From Pseudomonas sp. HS6 (lineage in GTDB: Bacteria > Pseudomonadota > Gammaproteobacteria > Pseudomonadales > Pseudomonadaceae), in the NCBI RefSeq assembly GCF_023375815.1, contig NZ_CP067412.1, positions 3,968,001-4,032,000 on the forward strand: a DNA stretch of 64,000 bases. The letters run 5' to 3'. Position numbers and translations under genes: made by a program. The notes beneath the pieces were generated by a model. It saw only the letters and a program-made list of their open reading frames with translations. It searched no databases and was not told the origin of the DNA. This document shows positions 38,388 through 47,099 of this stretch, in pieces. Position 1 is the first letter of the stretch. Each line of letters starts with the position of its first letter.

Positions 38388-41300
38388 TCATTCCGCTCTG
38401 CTGGTCAGCGTCAGTTGCTGCTCCAGTGCTTTTTCCAGTTCAAGGATGGCGGAACTGCTGGCCTCGCAGCGGCGCTCGATTTCGTCCGTTGGCAAGGCTT
38501 GCAGGCAGGCTTGTTCCAGTGCGTCACAACTGTCGATCAGACGGGCTGCCTGGGCGATGCGCGCGGCACCTTTGATCTTGTGTGCAATCTCGGCCAGAGC
38601 GTGGTCATCCCGCCCGGGGGATAACGCCTGCAGATCCTTACGGTCAAGACGACTGCTGTTGAGCAGTTCAGTCAGCAGCCGCTGAGTCTGGACCGGGTTA
38701 CCTCCGGTCAGCGAATGCAGCCCTTGCAGGTTGAATGCAGGCGCAATGAGCGCGGGTGTATGGAGCACGGGCTGGACACTGTCGATCCACTGGCTCAAGA
38801 CACTCAGGCTCAAGGGCTTGAACAGGCACTCGTCCATGCCAGCCTGCTTGCAGCGAAGAATCTCTTCGGGTTGTGCATTGGCCGTGAATCCGAGCACGGT
38901 ACAGGTCGGGCGCTGCATGAGTCTTTCGTAGCGACGGATCGCACGGGTCAGTTCATAGCCGTTCATGACGGGCATGTTGCAATCGGCGATGACCAGATCG
39001 AATGCACCGTTTTTCCATTGTTCCAGTGCGCTTTGACCCTCCTCGGCGATGCTGAAGTGATGGCCGAGGAACTCCAGTTGCTGGCACATCAGCAGGCGAT
39101 TGGCCGGGTGATCGTCGACCACCAGAACGTTCAGCGGTGTCAGGGCCGTCTGGATCTGCGGTTCGTGTTTCGCAATTGTCGCTTCTGCGGGCAGTATGGG
39201 CAGTGGCAGCGACACACTCACTTGTGTACCGATCCCTGGCTGGCTGCTCAGTTGCAGTTGACCTCCCATCATTTCGCACAGGCTGCGGCTGATGACCAGT
39301 CCCAGCCCCGCGCCACTGATTGCCCGATCCTTGCCCTGATGGGCCTGGGCGAACGGTTCGAACAGACGCCGCTGATCATCGGCAGAGACACCGATGCCGC
39401 TGTCCTGAACAGTCAACTGCAGCTGTGAGCATTCGGGAACGTCGCTGGCCAGAAGTTCCAGCGTGATCCTGACCTGGCCTTTTTCGGTGAACTTGATGGC
39501 ATTGCTGATCAGGTTTGACAGCACTTGCTTGAAGCGCAAAGGGTCCAGGTGCACGTCGACGTTCAGTTCTGGAGGGGAGACGTTCACCGCCAGGGTCAGC
39601 CGTTTCTGCCGGGCCAGACCTTCGAAGATCCGGACCACCGAGCCGACGGTATCGATGAGGTTGACCCGCTCGGGGCTCAGGCTCAGGCGCCCGGATTCGA
39701 TCCGGGCGATATCCAGTATGTCGCCGATCAACCCCAGCAGGTCCTTGGCCGAGCTGTAGGCGGTTTCGATGCTGGAGCGGTCCGGATGCACTTTATCCAT
39801 ACGCTTGAGCGTCAGCTCGAGCATGCCGATCACTGCGTTCATCGGCGTACGGATTTCGTGGCTCATGCTAGCCAGAAAAGTGCTCTTCGCCCGGTTGGCA
39901 TCATCTGCCCGTTCCTTGGCGGCGCGCAGTTCGTCGAGCAGTTCATGACGATCACTGATGTCGATCCAACCGCCAATGATCCCCTGTACATCACCGCTGG
40001 AATCGCGGTACGGGAGAATCCAGTGATAGATCGTCAGGCGCCGGTTGCCGATATGCAATGGCCGGTCGAGCACCAGCGGCTTGCCCTCAGCCACGACCCG
40101 TCGATAGTCGGCCTGATACACCCTGGCTTCGAAAGCGTTGTTGAGTGCACCGTCCATCACCGTTTTGCCGATGACATCTTCTCGCTTGGCATTGAAGGCC
40201 TCGAGGTAACTGTCGTTGCAACTCTGCAGCAGGCCTTGTCGATCACGCACATAAATCGGATGGGGCGTGCCATTGACCAGCGAACGCATGAATTCCAGTT
40301 GATCGTTCAAGGCACGTTCGGCCGATTGGCGTTGTTTGATCTGGCGGCGCATGTAGGCATTCCAGAACAGTGACAGCAGAAGGAGAAGGCCGGCTCCCCC
40401 GATAACCTGATAGAAAAGGCGCCGGTACTGGTGCCAGGTGCCTTGCGACAGGCTTGAATAACCCCGCCAGCGCCCATTGATGATGCCCAGTTCTTCGGGC
40501 GTTATGCTCATCAGTGTCTTGTCGATGATCGAGCCCAGTTCCGCGTTGTCCCGCGCTGTCGCCAGGGAAAAGGCTGCCTGCCGCGTGCCGATCGTGGTGG
40601 TGATCTGCAATGGCTGTTCGAAGATGTGTGAAGCGATGAAATAGTTGGCGATCACCAGCGAGTTCACCGCGCCCTCGACCTGACCTTCGTCAAGCAATGC
40701 CACTGCACTGTAGGTATCCGGGGTCTCGATCAACTGGATACGGGGAAATTCCCGGCGCAGGTACTCGATCATCGGATTGCCTTGGGCGATGGCCAGCCGT
40801 TTGCGCTTGAGCTGCCCCAGATGTGTCGGACTGTCGGCGGCCTTGCGGGTCAACAAGACGTAGGAGTTTTCTAGATAAGGGCGGCTGAATTTCAGGGTTT
40901 CCTCCCGCTGAGCGGTAGGCAGCAGGGCGGCGACCAGATCGGCCTGATGGTTTTCGATCTGTTTGATCATCTCGGCGTCGCTGCGGCTACGGCGGACTTC
41001 GAAGCGAAGACCGGTGCGCAAGCGGATGAGTTCGAGCAGGTCTGCGCTGATGCCGCGAAAATTTCCATCCGTGTCAAAGAACGTTAGGGGAGCAAACGCC
41101 TCGTTGACGACCACGCTTACCACCGGGTGTTTTTTCAGCCATTGTTCTTCCCGGTAGGTCAGTTGCAGTTTCTGGTCGGTCAGCAAGGTGTCGCTGCCGA
41201 TACTCCAGCGTTTGGCGATGTTTTCCCGCTCGCTGCTCGGGACGGCCTTGAGCACGCTATTGATGATGCCCAGCAGTTGAGGATTGTCGCGCCGCACGGC

Positions 41301-42035
41301 AAAGCTGAAACCGTGGGCTTCGTGCTTGCCGAAGTTCGCCATGCGGATGTTGTTCAGATAACCCTTGCTGATCATGTAGTGGGTGGAAATGGTGTCGCCG
41401 AGAAACACGTCCGCCTGATCGAAAGCGACCGCGTTGATTGCGTTCTGGTAAGACGGATAGGACGTGATGAGGGCCTTGGGATACAGGGCCTTGACCTCGT
41501 CCAGCGGCAGATAGTGATACAGCATGCTCAGTCGCAAACCGGCCAGACCTTCGCTCAGTGACCGGGTTTCGCCCGTGCGGGTGACCAATACCGGTTGGTC
41601 GATGGCGTAAGGGCTGGATAGCACGATGTTGGCGTTTTCCGCCTCCAGCCCGTTGGACGTGCCGAGCATGTCGATGCTGCCATCGATCAATGCACGTATC
41701 GCGGCGTCTCGTGTGGCAAAGCGCTTGACCCTGACCGGCTGGCTGGTTGTCTGGCCAATGAGCCCCGCGTAGTCGGCCGTGAAGCCTTCGTAGTCGCGAC
41801 CGCTGGCGGTCATGTCGAAAGGCGGATAGTCGGGAGCGGATGTGCCTAGAACCAGCTCATTGCGATTGTGCAACCAATCCCGTTGTGAATGATCCAGCAA
41901 GACTGGCAACAACTTGGCAGTCGAGCGGCTGAGCAAGGTCAAGTCTTGTGAGGTGACGGGCGTGGCAGTTACATGAGCGCTTAACCCAAGGCAGGTGCTC
42001 AGTACAATCAGACAGTTCTTTAAACGGCTGGGCAT
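38388..42035 (-). CDS. rocS2: BvgS/EvgS-type hybrid histidine kinase (RocS2-like)
   Basis: Unorthodox sensor of 1215 residues. A signal peptide is followed by two SBP_bac_3 Venus-flytrap domains in the periplasm (about 40-270 and 285-515), one TM helix (about 530-550), a PAS domain, a kinase core (SHEIRTPMNA, SNAIKF, DSGIGV, GAGLGLV), a receiver (VVDDHPANR, DCNMPVMNG) and a C-terminal HPt (AHKIKGAA). Position beside dgt and a NarL-type regulator matches rocS2-rocA2 of P. aeruginosa, where the Roc systems affect fimbriae and efflux. Start ATG 42035; GTG 42047 would overlap rocA2. Confidence 0.82.
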   Translation of the reverse strand: MPSRLKNCLIVLSTCLGLSAHVTATPVTSQDLTLLSRSTAKLLPVLLDHSQRDWLHNRNELVLGTSAPDYPPFDMTASGRDYEGFTADYAGLIGQTTSQPVRVKRFATRDAAIRALIDGSIDMLGTSNGLEAENANIVLSSPYAIDQPVLVTRTGETRSLSEGLAGLRLSMLYHYLPLDEVKALYPKALITSYPSYQNAINAVAFDQADVFLGDTISTHYMISKGYLNNIRMANFGKHEAHGFSFAVRRDNPQLLGIINSVLKAVPSSERENIAKRWSIGSDTLLTDQKLQLTYREEQWLKKHPVVSVVVNEAFAPLTFFDTDGNFRGISADLLELIRLRTGLRFEVRRSRSDAEMIKQIENHQADLVAALLPTAQREETLKFSRPYLENSYVLLTRKAADSPTHLGQLKRKRLAIAQGNPMIEYLRREFPRIQLIETPDTYSAVALLDEGQVEGAVNSLVIANYFIASHIFEQPLQITTTIGTRQAAFSLATARDNAELGSIIDKTLMSITPEELGIINGRWRGYSSLSQGTWHQYRRLFYQVIGGAGLLLLLSLFWNAYMRRQIKQRQSAERALNDQLEFMRSLVNGTPHPIYVRDRQGLLQSCNDSYLEAFNAKREDVIGKTVMDGALNNAFEARVYQADYRRVVAEGKPLVLDRPLHIGNRRLTIYHWILPYRDSSGDVQGIIGGWIDISDRHELLDELRAAKERADDANRAKSTFLASMSHEIRTPMNAVIGMLELTLKRMDKVHPDRSSIETAYSSAKDLLGLIGDILDIARIESGRLSLSPERVNLIDTVGSVVRIFEGLARQKRLTLAVNVSPPELNVDVHLDPLRFKQVLSNLISNAIKFTEKGQVRITLELLASDVPECSQLQLTVQDSGIGVSADDQRRLFEPFAQAHQGKDRAISGAGLGLVISRSLCEMMGGQLQLSSQPGIGTQVSVSLPLPILPAEATIAKHEPQIQTALTPLNVLVVDDHPANRLLMCQQLEFLGHHFSIAEEGQSALEQWKNGAFDLVIADCNMPVMNGYELTRAIRRYERLMQRPTCTVLGFTANAQPEEILRCKQAGMDECLFKPLSLSVLSQWIDSVQPVLHTPALIAPAFNLQGLHSLTGGNPVQTQRLLTELLNSSRLDRKDLQALSPGRDDHALAEIAHKIKGAARIAQAARLIDSCDALEQACLQALPTDEIERRCEASSSAILELEKALEQQLTLTSRAE

Positions 42036-42043
42036 GTTTGCTC

Positions 42044-42670
42044 TCACACGAGTGCGTTACGTTTGGCCATTTCGATAAGTTCTACAAGGGATTTGGCTTT
42101 GAGTTTCTGCATCAGACGCTTTTTGTAAGTACTGACGGTCTTGTTGCTGAGGAACATGCCTTTGGCAATTTCCTTGTTTGTGCGACCTTGAGCGAATAGT
42201 TGCAATACCATTAATTCCCGGTCATTGACGGCTTTGAAAAGTTCCAGCTCTGTGTAGCGCACATCATCGCTGCGAACCGGGTTCAATGCCTGACTGGGAA
42301 AGTAGTTGTAACCGGATAGAACAGCCTTGATGGCACTGACCAGTTCGCTGAGGTCTTCCTGTTTGCAGACATAACCCGACGCGCCGGACTGCATGCAACG
42401 AATGCCGAACAATGTCGGGCACTGTGCGGTCAGAACCAGCGTCTTGAACGGGGAACTCATGGCATTGAAGCGGGCGAGGACTTCCAGGCCGTCCAGCTTT
42501 GGAATGCTGATGTCGAGAATGATCAGATCGGGAGCACATTCGCGAACCATTTGCATGGCATCGACCCCGTTGTCGGTTTCACCGACGACCTTGTAACCTT
42601 CATGTTCCAACAACATTCGAACGGCAAGACGGATAACCGGGTGATCGTCGACAATAAAAACGGAGTTCAT
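42044..42670 (-). CDS. rocA2: BvgA/NarL-family response regulator (RocA2-like)
   Basis: A 208-residue response regulator. The receiver starts NSVFIVDDHPVIRLAVRMLL, with phospho-acceptor Asp in LIILDIS and switch Thr in VLTAQ. The C-terminal LuxR-type HTH is LMVLQLFAQGRTNKEIAKGMFLSNKTVSTYKKRLMQKL. Partner of the hybrid kinase encoded 8 bases downstream. ATG 42670 gives the canonical N-terminus; the open extension to 42706 does not. The 14-base palindrome at 42761 is a candidate autoregulatory site. Confidence 0.85.
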   Translation of the reverse strand: MNSVFIVDDHPVIRLAVRMLLEHEGYKVVGETDNGVDAMQMVRECAPDLIILDISIPKLDGLEVLARFNAMSSPFKTLVLTAQCPTLFGIRCMQSGASGYVCKQEDLSELVSAIKAVLSGYNYFPSQALNPVRSDDVRYTELELFKAVNDRELMVLQLFAQGRTNKEIAKGMFLSNKTVSTYKKRLMQKLKAKSLVELIEMAKRNALV

Positions 42671-43062
42671 AATAAAGTCCCATGCGAGCACGAAGAAAGG
42701 GCGCACCTTAGCTCAGATGGATGAGCGGTCGCATGAACCGACAGGACCTTAGTGGCAATCTAGGATTAGTCCTACAAACAAAGAAGAATAAGACTACGTG
42801 TTAACTAGTTTTAACGTAGGTAGAGGGGGCGCTTCGTCAATTGCACTTGTTCAGTGGCGGGCGGTATATGGCTGAAAAGCAAGTTTGTTTAATGTTTGTC
42901 AGTCATCATGAATTTCGTTTTTTATGTTGGCGGCTCGTCGCGAAAATCGAACATAGGTATCAGAGAGAAGTCGTGATATTCACCAGGAGCGCTTTTTGAA
43001 TCCTGTTTTGGACGAAGTACGTGTCCGACCGATCAATGTCTGACCGGTCGGACGGCGATGCT
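42671..43062. other. Regulatory interval between rocA2 and dgt
   Basis: 392 AT-rich bases with no ORF of merit. It holds the TAGGATTAGTCCTA palindrome (42761-42774), a GTTAAC-rich tract at about 42800-42816, and, just after dgt, a 9-base stem GTCCGACCG (43023-43031)/CGGTCGGAC (43045-43053). That stem lacks a T-run and is only a weak terminator candidate. Confidence 0.5.
42761..42774. promoter_or_regulatory. Palindrome TAGGA-N4-TCCTA upstream of rocA2
   Basis: Interrupted palindrome 91 bases before the rocA2 start. The layout resembles operators of NarL/FixJ-family regulators such as the RcsAB box. Binding by RocA2 is inferred only. Confidence 0.45.
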
Positions 43063-44391
43063 TCAATGACTGGAGCGCCCTGTCATTTCCAGGGCCATGT
43101 CACTGGCGTAGCTGTCAGTCATGCCCGCGATGAAGTCGATCATGCGCAGGAACGATGTGTGCAACGGGCCGTGCGGATCCGGTGCATTGTTGCCCAGCAA
43201 GTCGAGGATTCGGCGGCTCTTGAACGACGGCGTACGGCCGTTGTGTTGTTCCAGGGCGGCACCGCAGAACGCATTGAGCAGTATCTCCAGCGTCGTATAA
43301 GCGCCAATCTCATGGAGAGTCTTGCGCTTGTCCTGAAAAATCTTGCGGCGGGCGATGTCCTTTGCATTCAGCACACAGCGCTTGGCCGGGCCGTGCATAT
43401 GCTCCACGAGGTCCCCGTGCAGCGTTCCGGCCAGTAGTGCGTCCTGTTGCTCGACGAAGGCCCGGGCGGCGGCATTGGTCAGGTGTTCGATGGCCTTGCC
43501 CCGCAGGATTGCCAGTTTGCGTCGGCGTGAATCCTGCGGACCCAACTGTCGATAGGTTTCCGGCAAATCATCGCCGACCAGACCCAGCAGCAGCGACTCG
43601 ACTTCGGCGTAGTCCAGCAGCTCCATCTCCAGGCCATCTTCCAGATCGATCAGTGCATAGCAGATGTCGTCTGCGGCCTCCATCAGATAAACCAGTGGAT
43701 GGCGCGCCCAGCGCTGCTCTTCGAGTTGCGGCAGTCCCAGTTTGTGGGCGATCTGCTCCAGCAGTGGCAGCTCGCTCTGATAGCAACCGAACTTGTGTTT
43801 CTTGTAACCCAGGGAGTCGGCGTGACGCGCGGTCCACGGGTACTTGAGGTAGGTACCGAGGGTCGCATAGGTCAGTCGAGTGCCGCCGTCGAACTGGTGA
43901 TATTCCAGTTGCGTGAGGACCCGGAAGCCCTGGGCATTGCCTTCGAAATTCAGGAAGTCACCGCGCTCGGCGTCACTCATCGCATCCAGCCAACCGCGCC
44001 CGGCAGCCTGCTGGAACCAGTGACGAATGGCGTCTTCACCGGAATGGCCAAACGGCGGATTGCCGATGTCATGGGCCAGGCAGGCGGACTGGACGACCAT
44101 GCCCAGATCGCTCGGCTCGCACCATTCGGGCAGGGCACGGCGCAGGGTTTCACCGACGCGCATGCCCAGCGAACGACCGACGCAACTGACTTCCAGCGAA
44201 TGGGTCAGGCGCGTGTGGATGTGGTCGTTGCTGGACACCGGATGCACCTGGGTCTTGCGGCCCAGACGGCGAAAGGCACCAGAGAAAATGATGCGGTCAT
44301 GGTCTTTGTGGAACGGGCTGCGGCCGAGTTCTTGCGGGCTGTGCAGCGGCTTACCGAGACGTTCGCGGTTGAGCAGGGTTTGCCAATCCAA
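43063..44391 (-). CDS. dgt: dGTP triphosphohydrolase-like HD-domain protein
   Basis: Deoxynucleotide triphosphohydrolase of 442 residues that removes triphosphate from dGTP or related dNTPs, affecting nucleotide pools. The HD metal site is visible as [32 protein letters not shown], and a later [19 protein letters not shown] with the last Asp. The usual N-terminus ([12 protein letters not shown]) requires TTG 44391, which has GGAGAG about nine bases upstream. The frame stays open to 44745, but that part is antisense to the EAL gene and is not coding. Length agrees with the 440-residue proteobacterial subgroup. Confidence 0.9.
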   Translation of the reverse strand: MDWQTLLNRERLGKPLHSPQELGRSPFHKDHDRIIFSGAFRRLGRKTQVHPVSSNDHIHTRLTHSLEVSCVGRSLGMRVGETLRRALPEWCEPSDLGMVVQSACLAHDIGNPPFGHSGEDAIRHWFQQAAGRGWLDAMSDAERGDFLNFEGNAQGFRVLTQLEYHQFDGGTRLTYATLGTYLKYPWTARHADSLGYKKHKFGCYQSELPLLEQIAHKLGLPQLEEQRWARHPLVYLMEAADDICYALIDLEDGLEMELLDYAEVESLLLGLVGDDLPETYRQLGPQDSRRRKLAILRGKAIEHLTNAAARAFVEQQDALLAGTLHGDLVEHMHGPAKRCVLNAKDIARRKIFQDKRKTLHEIGAYTTLEILLNAFCGAALEQHNGRTPSFKSRRILDLLGNNAPDPHGPLHTSFLRMIDFIAGMTDSYASDMALEMTGRSSH

Positions 44392-44459
44392 GGCTGATTC
44401 TCTCCGTCGGGTGACTGGTGCCCTAGCTTCCCGGTTCGAGCGTGTGTCTGCAAGCGCAA

Positions 44460-45623
44460 CTACAGCCCGGCGGCGTCGATGTCGATCAACAGCAGGCGTT
44501 CGCCATTGTCGAAAAACTGTCCGGCGGTCAGGCAGTACTGGTTGCTGGTGGCATCGCGGTAGGTGTTGGAAAGCGTCAGTCGGCGTTCTTCCCAGCCCTC
44601 TGCCAGCAAGTGATAGAAGTAGGGGCGCCACGACCAGTTGTGGCCCAGGTAGCGGTTGTCGGCGACCCAAGCGTTCTGGCGCCATTCCAGATTCGGCGTC
44701 AGTTGTGTGCCCTGACGGTCGCACTGATAAAACCGCAGTAACCACGGAAAGGCATCGAGTTGCGGCAAGGCGCTGAGCGGCGCGCGAGCCTGGGCCCAGG
44801 TCTGCAGGATCGTCATCAATTCGCCGAGCTGTTGACGCATCGACATCAACTTGCCGCGCTCAGTGAGTTTCTGCTTCACATAGGATTGGCGCAGTTCAGC
44901 GAAGCGCTGGACGAAGGCATCCGTCGCAAAAAAAGCCTCTTGCGCCCGGGCGAACAGAAAACCCTGTACGTAACGCGAGCCACACTCCAGCGCAAAATTC
45001 AGCTGCGCTTCGGTCTCCACCCCTTCGGCGATGATCCAGCAGCCGGTTTTTTCCGCCATCTGTGCCAGCGCCTTGACCACATCACTGCTGGGTCCGCCGA
45101 GGGCAGCGGCCTGGAACAGGCGCATGTCGAGCTTGAGAATGTCCGGTTGCAACGCAAGCACACGATCAAGTTGTGAGTACCCAGCGCCGAAATCGTCGAT
45201 GGCGATTCGCGCCCCGGCATCGCGATAGCGCGCGACCACTTCAGACAGTCGCTGGCTGTTGCCGCCCAACTCGGTGATCTCGAAGACAATCCGCTGCGGG
45301 TTGACCCCATGCCGGGCAAGTTGTTTGAAACTCGGCAGCGCCTGATCGGCGCGCAGACGGCTGATCCAGCGCGGCGACATGTTCAGGCTGAGAAACCAGT
45401 CCGGCGGCGCTTCGTGCAATCGGCTCAGCGCATTGTCGCGAATCTGCCGGTCGAGGCGGCGCAACGCGGTGGCTGGCGTTCGTGGATCGGCGAACAGCGG
45501 CCCCACCGATGTCAGTTGCCCCTGCGCCTGGCGCAGACGACCCAGCGCTTCGACCCCTGCAATGCGTCCGGTGGCGGTATCGATGAAAGGCTGAAAGCAG
45601 GCGAGCGGTTGCCCGTCGATCAC
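44460..45623 (-). CDS. EAL-domain c-di-GMP phosphodiesterase with YkuI-like C-terminal domain
   Basis: A 387-residue cytoplasmic protein. The EAL domain is N-terminal, with EALGR (E25), the Asn of LNMSPRW, Glu of [14 protein letters not shown], Lys of LKLDM, AEGVE and QGF. Every metal and catalytic position I can check is kept, so it should be active. Residues from about 245 form a PAS-like YkuI_C domain ([12 protein letters not shown]...WSWRPYF). GTG 45623 follows AAGGAGG closely. It precedes dgt by 68 bases on the same strand. Confidence 0.9.
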   Translation of the reverse strand: MIDGQPLACFQPFIDTATGRIAGVEALGRLRQAQGQLTSVGPLFADPRTPATALRRLDRQIRDNALSRLHEAPPDWFLSLNMSPRWISRLRADQALPSFKQLARHGVNPQRIVFEITELGGNSQRLSEVVARYRDAGARIAIDDFGAGYSQLDRVLALQPDILKLDMRLFQAAALGGPSSDVVKALAQMAEKTGCWIIAEGVETEAQLNFALECGSRYVQGFLFARAQEAFFATDAFVQRFAELRQSYVKQKLTERGKLMSMRQQLGELMTILQTWAQARAPLSALPQLDAFPWLLRFYQCDRQGTQLTPNLEWRQNAWVADNRYLGHNWSWRPYFYHLLAEGWEERRLTLSNTYRDATSNQYCLTAGQFFDNGERLLLIDIDAAGL

Positions 45624-45673
45624 GGGGCCTCCTTGGTCGTTGTTGTTCTGGATCCTGCCGGCCAGATAGGCAA

Positions 45674-45711
45674 GCGGGATTGAATCTCCGGATGAAGAGG
45701 TTCAATCCCGC
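45674..45711. terminator. Stem-loop downstream of the YqjD-like operon
   Basis: Perfect 11-base stem GCGGGATTGAA (45674-45684)/TTCAATCCCGC (45701-45711) with a 16-base loop. No T-run follows on either strand, so termination would be weak; mRNA 3'-end protection is equally possible. Confidence 0.45.
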
Positions 45712-45743
45712 CAGCACTGCAAGAATGCAGCCAGATGTGTAGC

Positions 45744-46082
45744 TCAGCGCTTGCTGGAATTTTGCATCACCAGTTTGATCAGCGGAGCGAGGCTGGTGCC
45801 GAGGCGGATCAACCGACTCAGACCGCCGACGCCCCCGCTTTTAGCGCCTTTGCCGGTGAGGAAACCCAGCAGCGTCACGGCTGCCACGCCCCACAACGGC
45901 GCGTGCTTGATGCCAAAACCACCTTGCAGGTTTTGCGTCATGCCACGCATGCGTTGCAAGGGTTGCAGGACCTGGCCGGCTTCATGACGGATTTCCTGAC
46001 GATGCATTTCCATGCGCAGACGGATCAGGGCCTTGCGCATTTCCCGACGAGAGCTGTTGTGCGGAAGTTCAGGCAGGCTCAT
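45744..46082 (-). CDS. Small basic membrane-associated protein (YqjK-like position)
   Basis: A 112-residue protein with a basic helical N-terminal half (REMRKALIRLRMEMHRQEIRHEA) and a hydrophobic segment, HAPLWGVAAVTLLGFLTG (about 61-78). A Gly/Ser-rich linker and a second moderately hydrophobic stretch follow. Function is unknown. It is the last gene of a three-gene operon and overlaps the preceding stop by four bases (ATGA). The position matches E. coli yqjK after yqjD-yqjE. Confidence 0.78.
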   Translation of the reverse strand: MSLPELPHNSSRREMRKALIRLRMEMHRQEIRHEAGQVLQPLQRMRGMTQNLQGGFGIKHAPLWGVAAVTLLGFLTGKGAKSGGVGGLSRLIRLGTSLAPLIKLVMQNSSKR

Positions 46083-46465
46083 GGCAGCAGGCGCTCCCGG
46101 TCGTTGGCCAGCTCTTGCAGAGTGCCGTGGAAGGGTGAGGACTCATCGAAGATCGCAGCCTTGAGACGCAGCGCACAGAAGATAGCCGCCAGGGTATAGA
46201 ACACGCACAGGCCGATGATTGCGGCGAGACGGTACGTGTCCCAGAACACGATCAGGACGAGTGTCGACAGGCCGACCAGCAACAGCAATGCAAACACCAG
46301 CGCCAGACCTGCGAACAACAACAGGCTGACGGTGCGCGCCTTCTGCTCCTGCAGTTCGATGCCGAACAGTTCGACATGACTGTGCAACAGACCGAGGACG
46401 GCTGCGCCCAGGCGCCGCGTGGAGGAAGTGGTGCCCGAAGTCGGGCCGGATTCACCGATCGACAT
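46079..46465 (-). CDS. Phage-holin-family/YqjE-like inner-membrane protein (DUF1469)
   Basis: A 128-residue protein with two strong TM helices, VSLLLFAGLALVFALLLLVG and LAAIIGLCVFYTLAAIF, preceded by the family motif LLHSHVELFGIELQEQK. DUF1469 proteins accompany DUF883 proteins that bind ribosomes or membranes in stationary phase in E. coli. ATG 46465 lies two bases after the stop of the DUF883 gene. Confidence 0.88.
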   Translation of the reverse strand: MSIGESGPTSGTTSSTRRLGAAVLGLLHSHVELFGIELQEQKARTVSLLLFAGLALVFALLLLVGLSTLVLIVFWDTYRLAAIIGLCVFYTLAAIFCALRLKAAIFDESSPFHGTLQELANDRERLLP

Positions 46466-46467
46466 GA

Positions 46468-46782
46468 TCAGCGCCGCGTGGCCAGCAGGCCAATCAGAAA
46501 GCCCACGCCCGCCGCGATACCCACCGATTGCCACGGGTTGGCCGATACATAGTCTTCAGTAGCGGTGACCGCTGCCTGACCACGCTCGCGCAGGGTGTCC
46601 TCGGTCAGCTTCAGGGTTTCTCGTGCGCGCAGCAGGCTTTCGTGGATCTGTTCGCGCAATTCGTCAGCCTGATCACCGGCCAGCGTGGCGGTGTGTTCCA
46701 GCAACCGTTCGGTGTCACTGACCAGGGTCTGGAAGTCGTTCATCAGGATTTCTTGAGCAGTCTTTGCCTTGATGCTGGCCAT
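46468..46782 (-). CDS. DUF883 (YqjD/ElaB) membrane-anchored protein
   Basis: A 104-residue protein. Residues 1-78 form a charged amphipathic helix (DFQTLVSDTERLLEHTATLAGDQADELREQI...). The C-terminal motif DYVSANPWQSVGIAAGVGFLIGLLATRR is the tail anchor diagnostic of YqjD/ElaB proteins. In E. coli these tether ribosomes to the inner membrane in stationary phase. ATG 46782 follows GGAG. A GAACCT-N17-TCGAA element at 46827-46854 suggests envelope-stress (AlgU) control. Confidence 0.9.
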   Translation of the reverse strand: MASIKAKTAQEILMNDFQTLVSDTERLLEHTATLAGDQADELREQIHESLLRARETLKLTEDTLRERGQAAVTATEDYVSANPWQSVGIAAGVGFLIGLLATRR

Positions 46783-47099
46783 TGGGGATCTCCGTAAGTG
46801 GCTGTCTTAAGCGGCTTTCTGAAACTTTCGAGTATGAGCCTTGCGTGAAGGTTCAGTACAAATGACTGGTATGTCTTTTGCTATGTCGTGGTGCGTCCAT
46901 CGGTAGCAGTGCGCTGTTGCCGAGCGCGAAGCCGGGAAATCATAGCCCGGATGACACGGGTTCATATCAGGACATCGACCTTGTGCGCCAAAGCGGTTCG
47001 CCGGACGAGTGCATCGGTGACTGCGCGGTTGCAACTTGGTGCATGAAATGTCTGCATGAACCGCTTTGGTGCCTTTTTCAGCCTTGGGTCTGCCTCTTC
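46783..47099. other. Divergent interval between the YqjD-like operon and amt
   Basis: 317 bases with the AlgU-like promoter for the left operon and a GCCGGG/CCCGG stem-loop near 46930-46950. The amt frame stays open back to 46878, but I see no RBS, conserved start or family similarity there. I see no good sigma-54 or NtrC site for amt. Confidence 0.45.
46827..46854 (-). promoter_or_regulatory. Candidate AlgU (RpoE-like) promoter of the YqjD/YqjE/YqjK-like operon
   Basis: On the minus strand GAACCT (46854-46849), 17 bases, TCGAA (46831-46827), against the consensus GAACTT-N16/17-TCNNA. It is placed 45 bases before the first ATG of the operon. Confidence 0.5.

Noticed and set aside
43023..43053. 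Terminator of dgt
   Set aside because: The stem is perfect but has no T-run in either orientation, so I do not call it a terminator.
44392..44745. Extension of dgt to 560 residues
   Set aside because: It runs antisense through the EAL gene and has an arginine-rich composition typical of shadow frames. TTG 44391 has an RBS and the expected N-terminus.
47000..47075. Sigma-54/NtrC-type promoter for the ammonium transporter
   Set aside because: GG and GC elements occur but with spacings of 11 and 14 rather than 10 bases.
46878..47099. N-terminal extension of the ammonium transporter
   Set aside because: The frame is open but has no RBS, no signal peptide and no similarity to Amt N-termini; ATG 47100 gives a normal protein.
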